Assembly: GCA_022649135.1 (NCBI GenBank)
Contig: JALCNP010000002.1
Span: 62,001-126,000, forward strand
Direction: 5' to 3'
Source: Bifidobacterium sp.
GTDB taxonomy: Bacteria > Actinomycetota > Actinomycetes > Actinomycetales > Bifidobacteriaceae
Length of the DNA: 64,000 nucleotides
Position numbers and translations under genes: made by a program. Below are positions 1-8,722 of the stretch, in pieces; position 1 is the first letter of the stretch; every line of letters starts with the position of its first letter. The notes under the pieces were generated by a model. The model did no database searches. It was not told the origin of the DNA and saw nothing but the letters and a program-made list of their open reading frames with translations.

Positions 1-2
1 GT

Positions 3-452
3 TTTGAGGATCAGGAGTCGTCCCGCCCCAGCCGTGGCGATCGTGATGATCGTGACGGGCGCGGGGATCACCGTGGGGGTCGTGGCGGACGCCGCGACCA
101 TGATGATCGCGGCGGTTACCGTGGTCGGCACCATGATGATCGTGACGACCGTGACTATGAGGATCGTCCGCGTCGTCGCCGCGAGGATCACGACGATCGG
201 TATGACGACCGGCGTGGCGACCATCATGAGGATCATGACGATCGGCATTCCGACCGTGACTATGAGGATCGTCCGCGTCGTCGCCGCGAGGATCACGACG
301 AGCACCGCGGTGGCTATCGCGGTCGTCGCGATGACCGCAACCCGCGCTATGCCGCCGATGAGCATTACGACGAGTATCGTGCGGATCGCGAAGAGCGCTC
401 CGAGCGTCCGCGTCGTCGGGTGCGTCACGACTTCGACCCCTTCGAGGAGTAG
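3..452 (+). CDS. C-terminal Arg/Asp/Gly-rich tail of a truncated protein, probably a DEAD-box RNA helicase
   Basis: The gene is cut at its 5' end by the window edge; 149 codons remain, ending at TAG 450-452. The frame used (third frame) reads as an extremely charged, low-complexity tail rich in Arg, Asp, Gly, His and Tyr, with units such as RGGYRGR, RDDRD and DRDYEDRPRRRRED, ending in HDFDPFEE. Such RGG/RD-rich tails are typical of actinobacterial DEAD-box RNA helicases, where they bind RNA non-specifically, but no catalytic motif is inside the window, so the helicase assignment is inference. A strong terminator follows 58 nt downstream. The overlapping frame-1 ORF is Val/Ala/Ile-rich and is best read as a shadow of this one. 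Other RNA-binding proteins with RGG tails are possible. Confidence 0.55.
   Translation, partial: FEDQESSRPSRGDRDDRDGRGDHRGGRGGRRDHDDRGGYRGRHHDDRDDRDYEDRPRRRREDHDDRYDDRRGDHHEDHDDRHSDRDYEDRPRRRREDHDEHRGGYRGRRDDRNPRYAADEHYDEYRADREERSERPRRRVRHDFDPFEE
146..301 (+). repeat. 51-bp in-frame direct duplication in the RGG-type tail
   Basis: Bases 146-196 and 251-301 are identical. The offset is 105 bp (35 codons), so the reading frame is kept and the unit DRDYEDRPRRRREDHD is encoded twice. This looks like a recent slippage or recombination duplication in a low-complexity region, and such tails commonly vary in length between strains. Confidence 0.85.
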
Positions 453-509
453 AATCCTTCGTTTCGGCCTATGATGCCGCGTGCGGCATGGCCGGATGAT
501 GGCATGTGA

Positions 510-551
510 GGGACGGGGCAGACCTGAAATGGGTCTGCCCCGTCCCTTTTT
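510..551 (+). terminator. Rho-independent terminator after the RGG-tail gene
   Basis: A perfect 15-bp stem (510-524 with 532-546) closes a 7-nt loop and is followed by five T residues at 547-551. It ends the transcript of the truncated first gene. Confidence 0.92.
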
Positions 552-552
552 G

Positions 553-970
553 TTCTGTGCCTTGTTCCGCACTCCCTCAACCATGGCCGTTCGTTGTGTG
601 CCGCTGCTTCGCCGCCGCTATTCTGCCGCCGCTCACTCCACGCTGTGCACCGGGCATGGGGGAACCCACCGGCCCCACGTTTCCACGTGTATTCCCTGAT
701 CCGTGTCTTTCCTGCACCTGTCGTCCTCCTCCGACTCCTCCCCTGTACCGTGCCTTCGTCGGGGAGAACCGGGATTCCATGACGGCGCAACCCGGACGCC
801 GAAACTCGCGGAACGCCGGAAACATGCCGCACGGGCAGCTGTACGAAGTCCCGAAGGACACGCCGGTGGAAAAATACTTATGCAGAAAACTGCAGAAAAA
901 GTTCTATTTGCATCGCATTGGGGTTTTACTTGTTTGCGGTCGGGGAAGGCTCCACAAGAAAGGAGTTGCC
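553..970. other. Intergenic region without a supported gene
   Basis: About 420 bp between the terminator and the small peptide gene. Several overlapping ORFs exist on both strands, but none has a convincing ribosome binding site, codon pattern or recognisable protein. The stretch 700-745 is pyrimidine-rich on the + strand. The last 100 bp become A/T richer and hold a short repeat of CTGCAGAAAA-like sequence (about 883-900), perhaps part of the control region of the 971 gene. No clear promoter was recognised. Confidence 0.5.
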
Positions 971-1210
971 ATGGAAGATTCAGTGATGCGGACTCAGATG
1001 TCCGTGGACTGCGGATATCCGTATTCCGCAGCGAGAAGGATGCGGAAGGCACTCGTTCGAGGTGCGGCGATTGTATCGATCGCCGTGATCTGCGTGCCGA
1101 TGTCAACGATGACATATTCTGCTTTTCCCATTACCGAGTCCGCCGTGGTCCGGATGCAGGAGAAGGTTCCTACATGCCCGCCGTGGCTGCTGTGGCTCTG
1201 CGGGCGCTGA
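971..1210 (+). CDS. Small putative exported peptide precursor with a two-cysteine C-terminus
   Basis: A 79-residue ORF with a good Shine-Dalgarno (AAGGAG at about 959-964, 7 nt before ATG). I do not recognise a family. The architecture is that of a secreted peptide precursor: a basic stretch (ARRMRKALVRG, residues 21-31), a hydrophobic core (about 32-47), a possible signal-peptidase site near YSA-FP (residues 49-53), and a tail of about 28 residues ending in VPTCPPWLLWLCGR. Cys69 and Cys77 are separated by seven residues (PPWLLWL) and could form a disulfide loop. The gene faces a LuxR-type response regulator and a kinase with many membrane segments, an arrangement that suggests a signal peptide or a small secreted effector. 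No modification, protease or export gene is next to it. The peptide-signal role is inference; a chance ORF remains possible, though the RBS and the ordered charge/hydrophobic layout argue against it. Confidence 0.5.
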   Translation: MEDSVMRTQMSVDCGYPYSAARRMRKALVRGAAIVSIAVICVPMSTMTYSAFPITESAVVRMQEKVPTCPPWLLWLCGR

Positions 1211-1259
1211 CCGCCTTCGGCCGGGTGACCGTCCGACGGTAGGGCCGGGTGGTCTTGCC

Positions 1260-2474
1260 TTAGGCTTTTCTCGGATCGTTGCGTGGAACGTGTGCGACGA
1301 GGGACCATGTGGCCGGGGATGACTCCACTCTCCACACCCCATGGACCGCTTCCGCCTCCTGACGGTACCGTGACATTCCCGATCCCAGCCCCTTGATCAC
1401 GCCGGCGCCTGCCTGTTCCTGCGATTCTGCGAGCGGGGTGTCGCAGACGTTGAGATCATAGGCCTCGTTCGTCAGCGAGACCATGATGGTGTACCCGTTG
1501 TCGGGTTGCGCATATCGCGATATGTTCCCGAATATCTCGCGCATCGAGCCGAGTATGAACTTCCTTTCGGCGACGCTGAGATGGTCGGTCGCATGGTTGG
1601 GAACCATGACCGTCCCCTGGAACCCCAAAGTCTCCAGCAGCTCCTGCTGATCGTCGATGAGCTGGAAGAGATCGCGTTCGAAGGTCTCCACATCCGCCCG
1701 GGCCCCGTGGGGCGTCGCATCGTCCCCGTCATGGTCCGTTCCGCCTTCAAGAGTCACGATGGCCTGGCGTGTCTGCGCGAGTGCGTCGGTGGCCGTCTCC
1801 AGTATCGTGTCGAGTGTGGGGGCCGCGTCGTGCCGTTCGTCGCTGTGCAGCTCCCGGTCGGCGATCATGATGATGTTGCTGAGGTCATTCGTCGTGTAGT
1901 CATGGAGGCGGCGTGCCGCGTCGGCATGGTGTTTCAGCGATCTGTTCTGCGCATCCTGGAACTTGTGCCTTGCGTCCATCCTCACCAGCGTTCCCGCGGC
2001 GATGGCAAGCGCGACGACGCAGGCGAAGGAGACGGCCCCGCCGCTGCGCATGAACGAGACCGGGTACAGCCAGGAGCTTATGAAGGCCGATGCCGCCAGC
2101 ACGAATCCGAGAACGCATCCCTGGGCGAGATGGAGATAGGAGAGGGAGGCCACGGCGACCAGACAGACGAACAGCATCGATACCGGCGAAACGGTGGGAA
2201 TGACGAAGTCGAGGCACTGACTCGCCACAACCGCATATGCCCCCAGCGGTGGATTGATGATGAACAGCGCTATGGCGGCGAAGCGGATAAGGAGGAAGAC
2301 GACGCCGAGCGTGCTGAATGGGCCGGTGAACAGCCAGTAGAAGCTTTCGAAAACGGTGATGATGCCGATGGCCGCGCCGATCAGGGAGATGGAGGGGTGC
2401 CTGAGGACGGTTCGGAGGTAGATGGCGGCGTCCCGTGCGGTGGACGCGGGGTCGATCGGTGTCGTATGTTTCAT
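1260..2474 (-). CDS. Sensor histidine kinase with multiple membrane spans (NarL/LuxR-system type)
   Basis: 404 residues. The N-terminal half (about residues 28-165) is hydrophobic with roughly six membrane segments and no large extracellular domain, as in kinases that sense peptides or membrane state. The dimerisation/phosphoacceptor helix carries RRLHDYTTNDL with His191 followed by Asp, the HisKA_3-like pattern of kinases paired with LuxR-type regulators. A divergent HATPase domain follows: REIFGNISRY (Asn317) as the N box, NVCDTPLA (344-349) and GLGSGMSRYR (362-371) as the G region. ATG 2474 is chosen because longer in-frame reading overlaps the regulator gene upstream. The kinase lies 29 nt after the regulator in one operon and converges with the 971-1210 peptide gene. 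Its signal is unknown. Confidence 0.85.
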   Translation of the reverse strand: MKHTTPIDPASTARDAAIYLRTVLRHPSISLIGAAIGIITVFESFYWLFTGPFSTLGVVFLLIRFAAIALFIINPPLGAYAVVASQCLDFVIPTVSPVSMLFVCLVAVASLSYLHLAQGCVLGFVLAASAFISSWLYPVSFMRSGGAVSFACVVALAIAAGTLVRMDARHKFQDAQNRSLKHHADAARRLHDYTTNDLSNIIMIADRELHSDERHDAAPTLDTILETATDALAQTRQAIVTLEGGTDHDGDDATPHGARADVETFERDLFQLIDDQQELLETLGFQGTVMVPNHATDHLSVAERKFILGSMREIFGNISRYAQPDNGYTIMVSLTNEAYDLNVCDTPLAESQEQAGAGVIKGLGSGMSRYRQEAEAVHGVWRVESSPATWSLVAHVPRNDPRKA

Positions 2475-2503
2475 CGTTGCGTCTGTCGTTCTGGGTCTGG
2501 AGG

Positions 2504-3190
2504 TCAGAGAATGTGCAGTTCCCGGCATTTGTCGAGCGCCTCGTGCCAGGTGTCGCAATGGAGTTTCTTCTTGATGTTGCGGCGGTGGGAGAACACGGTG
2601 TCGACGCTGATGCTCAGTTGCGCCGCGAGCTGCTTCGCCGTGTCGTGGCTCGTGCTCAGGGAGATGAAGCGCTGTTCCGTGGCGGTGAACTTGGGGATCA
2701 TCGCCGCCCGGTCGCGTCTCATGTACACGATGGGGGCCTGCGAGGTGCCCACGAATCCGCCGTCGCGCGGGTAGGCATCGCCGGACACGACGGAGTCGAG
2801 CGCCTCGCACAGGTCGCGGCGCAAAGTGCTTTTGTCCAGCAGCGCCTGTGCCCCGGACTGCTGAAGCTGCCGTCGGTATGACCGGGGTTCATATGACGTC
2901 ATCCCTATGACGGCGATGGTCGGGGCGAATCGTCGTATCTGTGTCGCCACCTGGACCCCGGTGAGACCCGTCAGCGCCATGTCCACGAAGATGACGTCCG
3001 TATGCTGCGATCCGAACCTGCATTCCTGAATCGCCTGGGCGGGGTTGTCGCTTGCCCATATGTCGAGGCGGCGTCCATCGCGGTTGTTCAGGTGTTCCAG
3101 CAGCGCCACGATGTTGTCCAGAGCGCAGCGATCGTTGTCCAGAACTCCGATGCGGCAGCTGTAATGTCCGTTTTCTGCAGATTCACTCAT
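2504..3190 (-). CDS. LuxR/NarL-family response regulator
   Basis: 228 residues from ATG 3190. The receiver domain shows the acidic pair (LDND, residues 17-20), phospho-acceptor Asp70 in DVIFVDM and conserved Lys120 (LLDKS). The C-terminal LuxR helix-turn-helix spans about 167-210 (FTATEQRF ... VDTVFSHRRNIKKKL). It is the first gene of the operon with the kinase at 1260-2474 and diverges from lemA. Longer starts exist (ATG 3202, TTG 3220), but none has a Shine-Dalgarno, whereas ATG 3190 lies exactly 7 nt after a TATGCT box, which fits a leaderless mRNA. Likely targets are the neighbouring peptide gene, itself, or the lemA operon; this is inference. Confidence 0.9.
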   Translation of the reverse strand: MSESAENGHYSCRIGVLDNDRCALDNIVALLEHLNNRDGRRLDIWASDNPAQAIQECRFGSQHTDVIFVDMALTGLTGVQVATQIRRFAPTIAVIGMTSYEPRSYRRQLQQSGAQALLDKSTLRRDLCEALDSVVSGDAYPRDGGFVGTSQAPIVYMRRDRAAMIPKFTATEQRFISLSTSHDTAKQLAAQLSISVDTVFSHRRNIKKKLHCDTWHEALDKCRELHIL

Positions 3191-3197
3191 ATCGTCG

Positions 3198-3203
3198 AGC
3201 ATA
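3198..3203 (-). promoter_or_regulatory. -10 box (TATGCT) for leaderless response-regulator mRNA
   Basis: Read on the minus strand, TATGCT ends 7 nt before ATG 3190, so transcription should begin at or next to the start codon. No Shine-Dalgarno is present. Confidence 0.5.
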
Positions 3204-3324
3204 CATTCAGTGAGAGCCAAAGGCCGGCCGTCGGCCGCAGAGCATTCGGCCGCGCGGCACCGTCATGTCCGGCGGGCCGGGACGTCCGGATCGGACCGCA
3301 CGTCCGCCGGCAATCCGCACCATC

Positions 3325-3356
3325 TGGGATAATGGGGGGACGAACGATCGAAGGAG
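3325..3356 (+). promoter_or_regulatory. Extended -10 promoter and RBS of lemA
   Basis: TG at 3325-3326 plus GATAAT at 3328-3333 form an extended -10 element. AAGGAG at about 3350-3356 precedes ATG 3364, giving a short leader of roughly 25 nt. Confidence 0.6.
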
Positions 3357-3363
3357 CATCACC

Positions 3364-3927
3364 ATGGCATGGATCATTGTCGCAGTCATCGTGGCGGTCA
3401 TCGTCCTCTGGGCGGTATTCGCATACAATTCCCTGGTGGCCTTGCGCAACCGCGTGAACAACGGATGGGCGCAGATAGACGTGCAGCTCAAGCAGCGCTC
3501 CGACCTCATCCCGAATCTCGTGGAAACCGTGAAGGGATATGCGGCGCACGAGTCCGAGGTCTTCACCCAGGTCACCAGGGCCCGTGCCGGAGCCGTCGCC
3601 GCCGCCAACAACCCGGATGCCACAAGACAGGACCGCGCCGCCGCCGAAAACGCGCTCTCCCGAGCGCTTGTCAGCCTCCAGGCCACGGCCGAGGCCTACC
3701 CGCAGCTCAAAGCGAACCAGAACTTCCTCGATCTGCAGGCGCAGCTCAGCCAGATCGAGCAGAAGATCGCATACGCCCGGCAGTTCTACAACGATGTGGT
3801 CATGAAGTTCAACACGTCCACCGAAACCGTGCCCAGCAACATCATCGCCGGGATGTTCCACTTCGAGAAGGCGCAGTACTTTGAGGCGGACGACTCGGCG
3901 CGCCAGGCGCCTCGCGTCTCCTTCTGA
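3364..3927 (+). CDS. lemA: LemA family membrane protein
   Basis: 187 residues, the usual LemA length. A single N-terminal membrane segment (about residues 2-20) is followed by the LemA helical-bundle signature: [36 protein letters not shown] and the C-terminal [11 protein letters not shown] ... [10 protein letters not shown]. LemA proteins have a short outside N-terminus and a cytoplasmic coiled-coil bundle; their biochemical role is unsettled. The gene is followed by a DUF2207 protein, a pairing seen in many bacteria, which suggests joint work in the envelope. The RBS is AAGGAG. The divergent gene is a response regulator, so stress control of this pair is plausible but not shown. Confidence 0.93.
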   Translation: MAWIIVAVIVAVIVLWAVFAYNSLVALRNRVNNGWAQIDVQLKQRSDLIPNLVETVKGYAAHESEVFTQVTRARAGAVAAANNPDATRQDRAAAENALSRALVSLQATAEAYPQLKANQNFLDLQAQLSQIEQKIAYARQFYNDVVMKFNTSTETVPSNIIAGMFHFEKAQYFEADDSARQAPRVSF

Positions 3928-4115
3928 GGTCCTCCCTGGATGCGTGCCTCGGCCATGGTCGCGGTGCGTCCGGGCATGAAGGGCCCCTCGGGGCTCCCCG
4001 GGGTAGCGGTTCCTTCGGGTGCGGTCGACGACGCCGATGCTTCCATGCTTGCGGGGCATCGAAGGGACTCGATCCGGCCAACACGCGAATATGACGAAGG
4101 CAATGGTGGAAATCG

Positions 4116-6281
4116 ATGACAATACGACGTGCACTCTATTCGGGCGTGATCGCAATCATCTCAGCGGCCCTGATCGTCGGTCTGGGGCTTGTCGCGATCG
4201 TCTCCCACGGGGACGGAGCGGATCTGAGCTATCGGACGCTGGACTATGACGCCCAGGTCCTTTCCAACGGCGATCTGAAGGTCACCCAGCGCATCGACAT
4301 GAGACTCAGGGATCGCGGCGACGGCGACTCGTCCCGTCCGTGGAAGCAGCTCTATCAGCAGTACTCCATCAATCCCGCCAACCTGACATCCATTCGCGAC
4401 ATCAGCGTGAGGAACCTCACCACCGGGCAGACCTATGCGCGGATTCAGCCGCGCTCGCCCTCCACGGTGAGCACGTCGACATGGGACGAGGACTATGCGA
4501 ACCATTGGTACGTCGCCGATGTCACGGGCGGAGCGAACGATCCCCAGCCCTATGACGCCGAGAACGCCTCCGGCAGGAAGACGGTGGAGATCGGGTGGAA
4601 CATCCCGGCCACCGTCCGGGCGTCAAGCCTCAAATTCGAGGTGTCGATGACCCTTGCCGGAGTGTCGACGGCATACCGGGACGTGGCATCCTTCCAGTGG
4701 GAGCCCGTCGGAAAATCGAACCAGATACCCATTGGAACGCTGACGGGCAGGCTCTCCTTCCCCCCGGGGATACATTCCTCCAATTCGTGGGCGTGGCTGC
4801 ACTATGAGGGAACCTCCTCCACCAGTCGCGGGGCCGGGGGGAAGCTCGCCTTCACCGCCTATGATGTCAGAGCGGGGCAGTATCTGGACCTCGTCGCCAT
4901 GTTCGACTCCTCTGCGGCGCACGGAGTGACGCGGACGGTGGATCGCAACGCCAAAACAACCATCATGAGCGATGAGGCCAAACAGGAGCGCGAATGGCGT
5001 GACCGTCAGCATTCCACCGTCGTGCGCAACCTCATCCTGTGGGTGCTTCTCGCCGCGGCCTCGGCCATCCTCAGCGTCCTGGGAATAGTCGCCTCCATTC
5101 GATCCAACCGTCGATTCGGGTACCGCGGCGACATCGAGTACTGGAGGGAGCCTCCGGATCTGGATCCCGCCGCCGCGGCCTCCATGATGGCCGTGCTGGA
5201 GCCGGTCTCCGCGCAGACTCTGTCCTCGCGGCAGATGTCCGCGACGGTTCTCTCCCTGGCCGAGCGCAAGGCCATCGCGATCTATCCGGGGCCCTCATCC
5301 ACGTATGCCGGAATCGATATGAGCACGGCGAATGCCGCTTCGGTGGCCGCGCTGATCGGCTCCCATTCGTCCGACGTGAAGCGGCTCTCGCAGACGAGCA
5401 CCATCGTGATACTGCCGGTGTGCGGCACGAACAGGGAATCGCTTCGGTTGTCGAACACGCAGAATGAGGCGCTGTCTCTTCTTGAATCGGCCGGCGAGAT
5501 AATCGGGTCCCCGGTGTTCGACCTGCGCCAGATGCGTCGCGCCTTCAGAGAGGGGAAAGCCGGATACGCAGGGCAGCAGGGGTTCGAGACGGCGGCGTCC
5601 AATGCATTCGCAATGCTCGGGGCCACGCGTTCGATCGGAGCCGGGGCGACCGCGGTGGGGGTCGTGGGCCTCCTGCTGGGGATCGGGTCCCTGATGTTCT
5701 TCGTCCAGCAGTCCCAGGTCGCCCTCGCTGTCGTGCTGGCGGCGCCGACCATGGCGTGCGCCCTGTTCACGCTCATCAGCGGCAGGCACAAGGAGCTCAC
5801 GGAACCGGGGCAGCGATACGCCGGTCAGGTTATGGGCCTGAAACGCTACCTCGAGGATTTCAGCGACTTCACGGATCGGGGTGCCGCGGATCTCGCTCTC
5901 TGGGACAACTATCTCGTGTATGCCACGGCCTTCGGAATCTCTCGCACGGTGCTGAGGCAGCTTGCCCAGTCATGTCCTGAACTGCGCGATCCCCGCTGGC
6001 TGGACGCACAGGCCTATGGCTCGCTTCTCTACTGGTCGTACCGACCATACTTCTGGGGGTCCACGGCCTTCGGCCCGGCAACCGGGGGAGTCGGAGCCGA
6101 CCCTTCGGCCTTCGGCGGAGACTTCGGGGACGTGGGATCCCAGCTGAGTGCCGGTTTCGCCCAGATTCGATCCACCATTCATGCCGCGTCCTCCTCCTCG
6201 GGATCGGGCGGCTCCTTTTCCGGAGGCGGATTCGGCGGCTCCTTCGGTGGATCGGGGGGCGGCTCCTTCGGCGGTCGATGA
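4116..6281 (+). CDS. DUF2207 family membrane protein with Gly/Ser-rich tail
   Basis: 721 residues. An N-terminal hydrophobic segment (about 8-28) acts as signal or anchor. A large extracytoplasmic part (about 30-300) begins with the DUF2207 pattern (YDAQVLSNGDLKVTQRIDM). A membrane segment lies near 308-330 (LILWVLLAAASAILSVLGIV) and two more near 510-555. The C-terminus is a Ser/Gly-rich tail (SGSGGSFSGGGFGGSFGG) such as closes many DUF2207 proteins. A weak RBS (GGTGGA) precedes ATG 4116. A 188-bp gap separates it from lemA and shows no terminator I trust, so co-transcription is likely. Function is unknown; the LemA-DUF2207 pairing suggests an envelope protein complex. Confidence 0.88.
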   Translation: MTIRRALYSGVIAIISAALIVGLGLVAIVSHGDGADLSYRTLDYDAQVLSNGDLKVTQRIDMRLRDRGDGDSSRPWKQLYQQYSINPANLTSIRDISVRNLTTGQTYARIQPRSPSTVSTSTWDEDYANHWYVADVTGGANDPQPYDAENASGRKTVEIGWNIPATVRASSLKFEVSMTLAGVSTAYRDVASFQWEPVGKSNQIPIGTLTGRLSFPPGIHSSNSWAWLHYEGTSSTSRGAGGKLAFTAYDVRAGQYLDLVAMFDSSAAHGVTRTVDRNAKTTIMSDEAKQEREWRDRQHSTVVRNLILWVLLAAASAILSVLGIVASIRSNRRFGYRGDIEYWREPPDLDPAAAASMMAVLEPVSAQTLSSRQMSATVLSLAERKAIAIYPGPSSTYAGIDMSTANAASVAALIGSHSSDVKRLSQTSTIVILPVCGTNRESLRLSNTQNEALSLLESAGEIIGSPVFDLRQMRRAFREGKAGYAGQQGFETAASNAFAMLGATRSIGAGATAVGVVGLLLGIGSLMFFVQQSQVALAVVLAAPTMACALFTLISGRHKELTEPGQRYAGQVMGLKRYLEDFSDFTDRGAADLALWDNYLVYATAFGISRTVLRQLAQSCPELRDPRWLDAQAYGSLLYWSYRPYFWGSTAFGPATGGVGADPSAFGGDFGDVGSQLSAGFAQIRSTIHAASSSSGSGGSFSGGGFGGSFGGSGGGSFGGR

Positions 6282-6415
6282 CCGGGAACACGACCGGTCT
6301 GCCGGTGCGGCATGCACGTTGGCTGTGGGAATAAAATCCAGAGCCGTTTCTACGCTGGAAGAGGCGTCATGCGGGATCGTCATGGCGCATACGGTTCGTT
6401 ACTGAAGGAGCAGCA

Positions 6416-7279
6416 ATGGTATTACACCGCAATCTTGGCCCATATGACACCACGGCGATAGGGCTTGGCGAGATGCCCCTGACCATTGAGGACAATCTCG
6501 GCTGGCAGCAGGGAATCGACACCATCCACGCGGCTCTGGATGCCGGATGCCGTCATATCGACACCGCGTGGGCCTACTACTGTTCCGGGGGCGAGGAGCA
6601 GACGGGGGAGAAGCTCGTCCGCGAGGCACTGTCATCCTGGCACGGTCCCCGCGACGAGGTGTCCGTGGCCACGAAGGTTGGGCATTACCGCAACTTCACC
6701 GACGGCACCCCCACCTGGGATGTCGATGGACGCCCGGAAAACCTGATTCTCCGGGGCAAGCAGTCCGCAAAGGCCCTTGGCGTGGAGGCGATCGACCTCT
6801 TGTACTTCCACCGCCCCGACCCCGCGGTCCCCTACGAGGAGTCCATCGAAGCCATCAGACAGCTGGTGGATGAAGGCGTCGCCAAATATGCAGGCGTATC
6901 CAACGCCTCCATCGGGCAGATCGACATCGCCCGGCGCATTCTGGGAGACAGGCTCATAGCCGTCCAGAACCAGTACTCACCCATCTACCGTCAGACGCAG
7001 GACACCCTTGACTATACGGGAAAGGTAGGCCTCGGTTTCGTGTGCTGGAGCCCGCTGGGCGGATACCGCCGCAAGAAGGACGAAACCGTGTTCGATCCGT
7101 TCCGTGCAGTGGCGAAGGCGCATGGCGTGAGCTATCAGCAAATCGTTCTGGCGTGGGAGCTGGCCAAGGGGAGCCATGTGTTCGTCATCCCCGGGGCTCA
7201 CCGGCCGCGGACGATCCTCGACAGTCTGCGTTCGGGAGAGGTCCGGCTCACCGCCCAGGAGCTCGCCGAACTTGGATGA
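6416..7279 (+). CDS. Aldo/keto reductase family oxidoreductase
   Basis: 287 residues, a compact (beta/alpha)8 barrel. The AKR catalytic tetrad is visible: Asp49 and Tyr54 in RHIDTAWAYY, Lys87 in VATKVGHY, and His132 in LLYFHRPD. The NADP-binding end is represented by VFVIPGAHRPRTILDS. These enzymes reduce aldehydes or ketones with NADPH; the substrate cannot be read from sequence. RBS GAAGGAG sits 7-12 nt before ATG 6416. It lies 33 nt ahead of the U32-family gene and may share its transcript. Confidence 0.92.
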   Translation: MVLHRNLGPYDTTAIGLGEMPLTIEDNLGWQQGIDTIHAALDAGCRHIDTAWAYYCSGGEEQTGEKLVREALSSWHGPRDEVSVATKVGHYRNFTDGTPTWDVDGRPENLILRGKQSAKALGVEAIDLLYFHRPDPAVPYEESIEAIRQLVDEGVAKYAGVSNASIGQIDIARRILGDRLIAVQNQYSPIYRQTQDTLDYTGKVGLGFVCWSPLGGYRRKKDETVFDPFRAVAKAHGVSYQQIVLAWELAKGSHVFVIPGAHRPRTILDSLRSGEVRLTAQELAELG

Positions 7280-7312
7280 GTCCTTCGCCGCGTCTCTCAA
7301 GGAGCGGGGACG

Positions 7313-8698
7313 ATGAGCGATTCGCCCGTCTTCCCCGTGCTCCGAAGACGCAGACCGGAGGTTCTGGCCCCGGCGGGCAGCCTGAGAAGCCTGAAGGCGG
7401 CGGTGGACTTCGGAGCCGACGCGGTGTATTGCGCGGGCAAGGAGTTCGGCATGAGATCGGCCCCCAGGAATCTCTCCCTCGAGGAATTCGAGGAGGGGTC
7501 ACGATATGCCCACGCCGTCGGCGCACGGGTGTACGTCACCTGCAACGTTCTTCCGCGCAACGATGAGATCGGGCCCCTGCGCGAATACGTGGGAACGCTT
7601 GCCCAGACCGGCGTCGACGCCCTGATCGTCACCGACATCGGCGTTCTTATGGAGGCCCGCCGCATCGCGCCGCGACTCGAGCTGCATGTGTCCACGCAGG
7701 CGGGCGTCACCAACTACCAGGCGGCGAACGCGCTGCATGAGCTCGGTGCGAAGCGTGTCGTGCTTGCGCGGGAGCTTGACCTTCAGGCCGTGCGCGACAT
7801 CCGTGCGAACATCGCCCCCGACATGGACGTCGAATGCTTCGTCCACGGTTCGATGTGCATGGCGTTCTCCGGGCGCTGCCTCCTCTCCAACTACCTCACC
7901 GGCAGGGACGCGAACCACGGCGAATGCGCGCAGCCCTGCCGGTGGAAGTACGGCGTCGTGGAGGAGAAGCGCCCCGGGCGGTTCTTCCCCGTGGAACAGA
8001 GCGATCAGGGGACGTTTCTATTCAACTCCCAGGACATGAGCATGCTGGAGCATCTTGACGATCTCATCGATGCCGGGGCGACCAGCCTGAAGATCGAGGG
8101 GCGCGCCAAAAGCGCATACTATGTGGCCGCCATGTCGAACGCGTATAAGTGCGCGGTCGACGAATACATGGTGAGCAGGGGATTCGAGGATCGTGAGGGG
8201 CACGTGCTGCGGCCCTTCCATGACCGGATCGACCCGGCGTCGGTCGGCCACGTTCCCGCGCACGAGGCACCCGGTCCGGTTGCGCCGGTGATTCTTCCCC
8301 ACTGGCTTGTGCAGGAGCCGTACAAGGTCTCCCACCGCGACTACTGCACGGGGTTCTACTACCCCCAGAACAGGGCGGGCGAGAACTACGACCGCGGTGG
8401 ATACCATCGCGATTGGCTCGTGGTGGGCGAGGTGACCTCCTACGACCCGTCCTCGGGCCGGGTCGCGCTGGTGAGTCGGAACAAGATCGAGGCGGGCCAG
8501 AGGATCGAATTCCTGATTCCCGGCCGCGAACCTCTGGGCTTCACCGTCCCCGCCGGGCAATTGCGTGACGAGCAGGGGACTCCCGTGACATCCATCAACA
8601 ACCCGGCCCATGTCTTTTCGATGCCCTGCCCGCAGGCGGTTCCGGCGAATGCCGCCATACGCTCCCGCGCGCCACGGCCCACGCTTAAGGCCCAATAG
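7313..8698 (+). CDS. U32 family protein (TrhP/YegQ-like tRNA hydroxylation factor)
   Basis: 461 residues. The U32 signature is clear at residues 174-189 (ECFVHGSMC...SGRC), with Cys182 and Cys189 followed by Cys205 and Cys209 in GECAQPCRWKY; these four cysteines fit the iron-sulfur site of this family. The N-terminus (EVLAPAGSLRSLKAAVDFGADAVY) is also typical. Once called collagenase-like peptidases, members such as E. coli TrhP (YegQ) and RlhA are RNA hydroxylation factors; TrhP makes 5-hydroxyuridine at tRNA position 34 using prephenate. Length and the C-terminal beta domain fit TrhP better than RlhA, but this is by resemblance only. RBS GGAGCGGGG precedes ATG 7313. Confidence 0.85.
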   Translation: MSDSPVFPVLRRRRPEVLAPAGSLRSLKAAVDFGADAVYCAGKEFGMRSAPRNLSLEEFEEGSRYAHAVGARVYVTCNVLPRNDEIGPLREYVGTLAQTGVDALIVTDIGVLMEARRIAPRLELHVSTQAGVTNYQAANALHELGAKRVVLARELDLQAVRDIRANIAPDMDVECFVHGSMCMAFSGRCLLSNYLTGRDANHGECAQPCRWKYGVVEEKRPGRFFPVEQSDQGTFLFNSQDMSMLEHLDDLIDAGATSLKIEGRAKSAYYVAAMSNAYKCAVDEYMVSRGFEDREGHVLRPFHDRIDPASVGHVPAHEAPGPVAPVILPHWLVQEPYKVSHRDYCTGFYYPQNRAGENYDRGGYHRDWLVVGEVTSYDPSSGRVALVSRNKIEAGQRIEFLIPGREPLGFTVPAGQLRDEQGTPVTSINNPAHVFSMPCPQAVPANAAIRSRAPRPTLKAQ

Positions 8699-8709
8699 TC
8701 GGCTGCGCG

Positions 8710-8715
8710 TAGGAT
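8710..8715 (+). promoter_or_regulatory. -10 box TAGGAT, leaderless start of the YfiH-family gene
   Basis: TAGGAT ends 7 nt before ATG 8723, and no Shine-Dalgarno precedes that ATG. Confidence 0.6.
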
Positions 8716-8722
8716 GGTGTCC

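Noticed and set aside
4..474. A 156-codon frame-1 ORF of Val/Ala/Ile/Met-rich protein
   Set aside because: It overlaps the Arg/Asp/Gly-rich frame, which matches known RGG-type tails and keeps its repeats in frame; the Val-rich reading is a shadow of GAT/CGT-rich codons.
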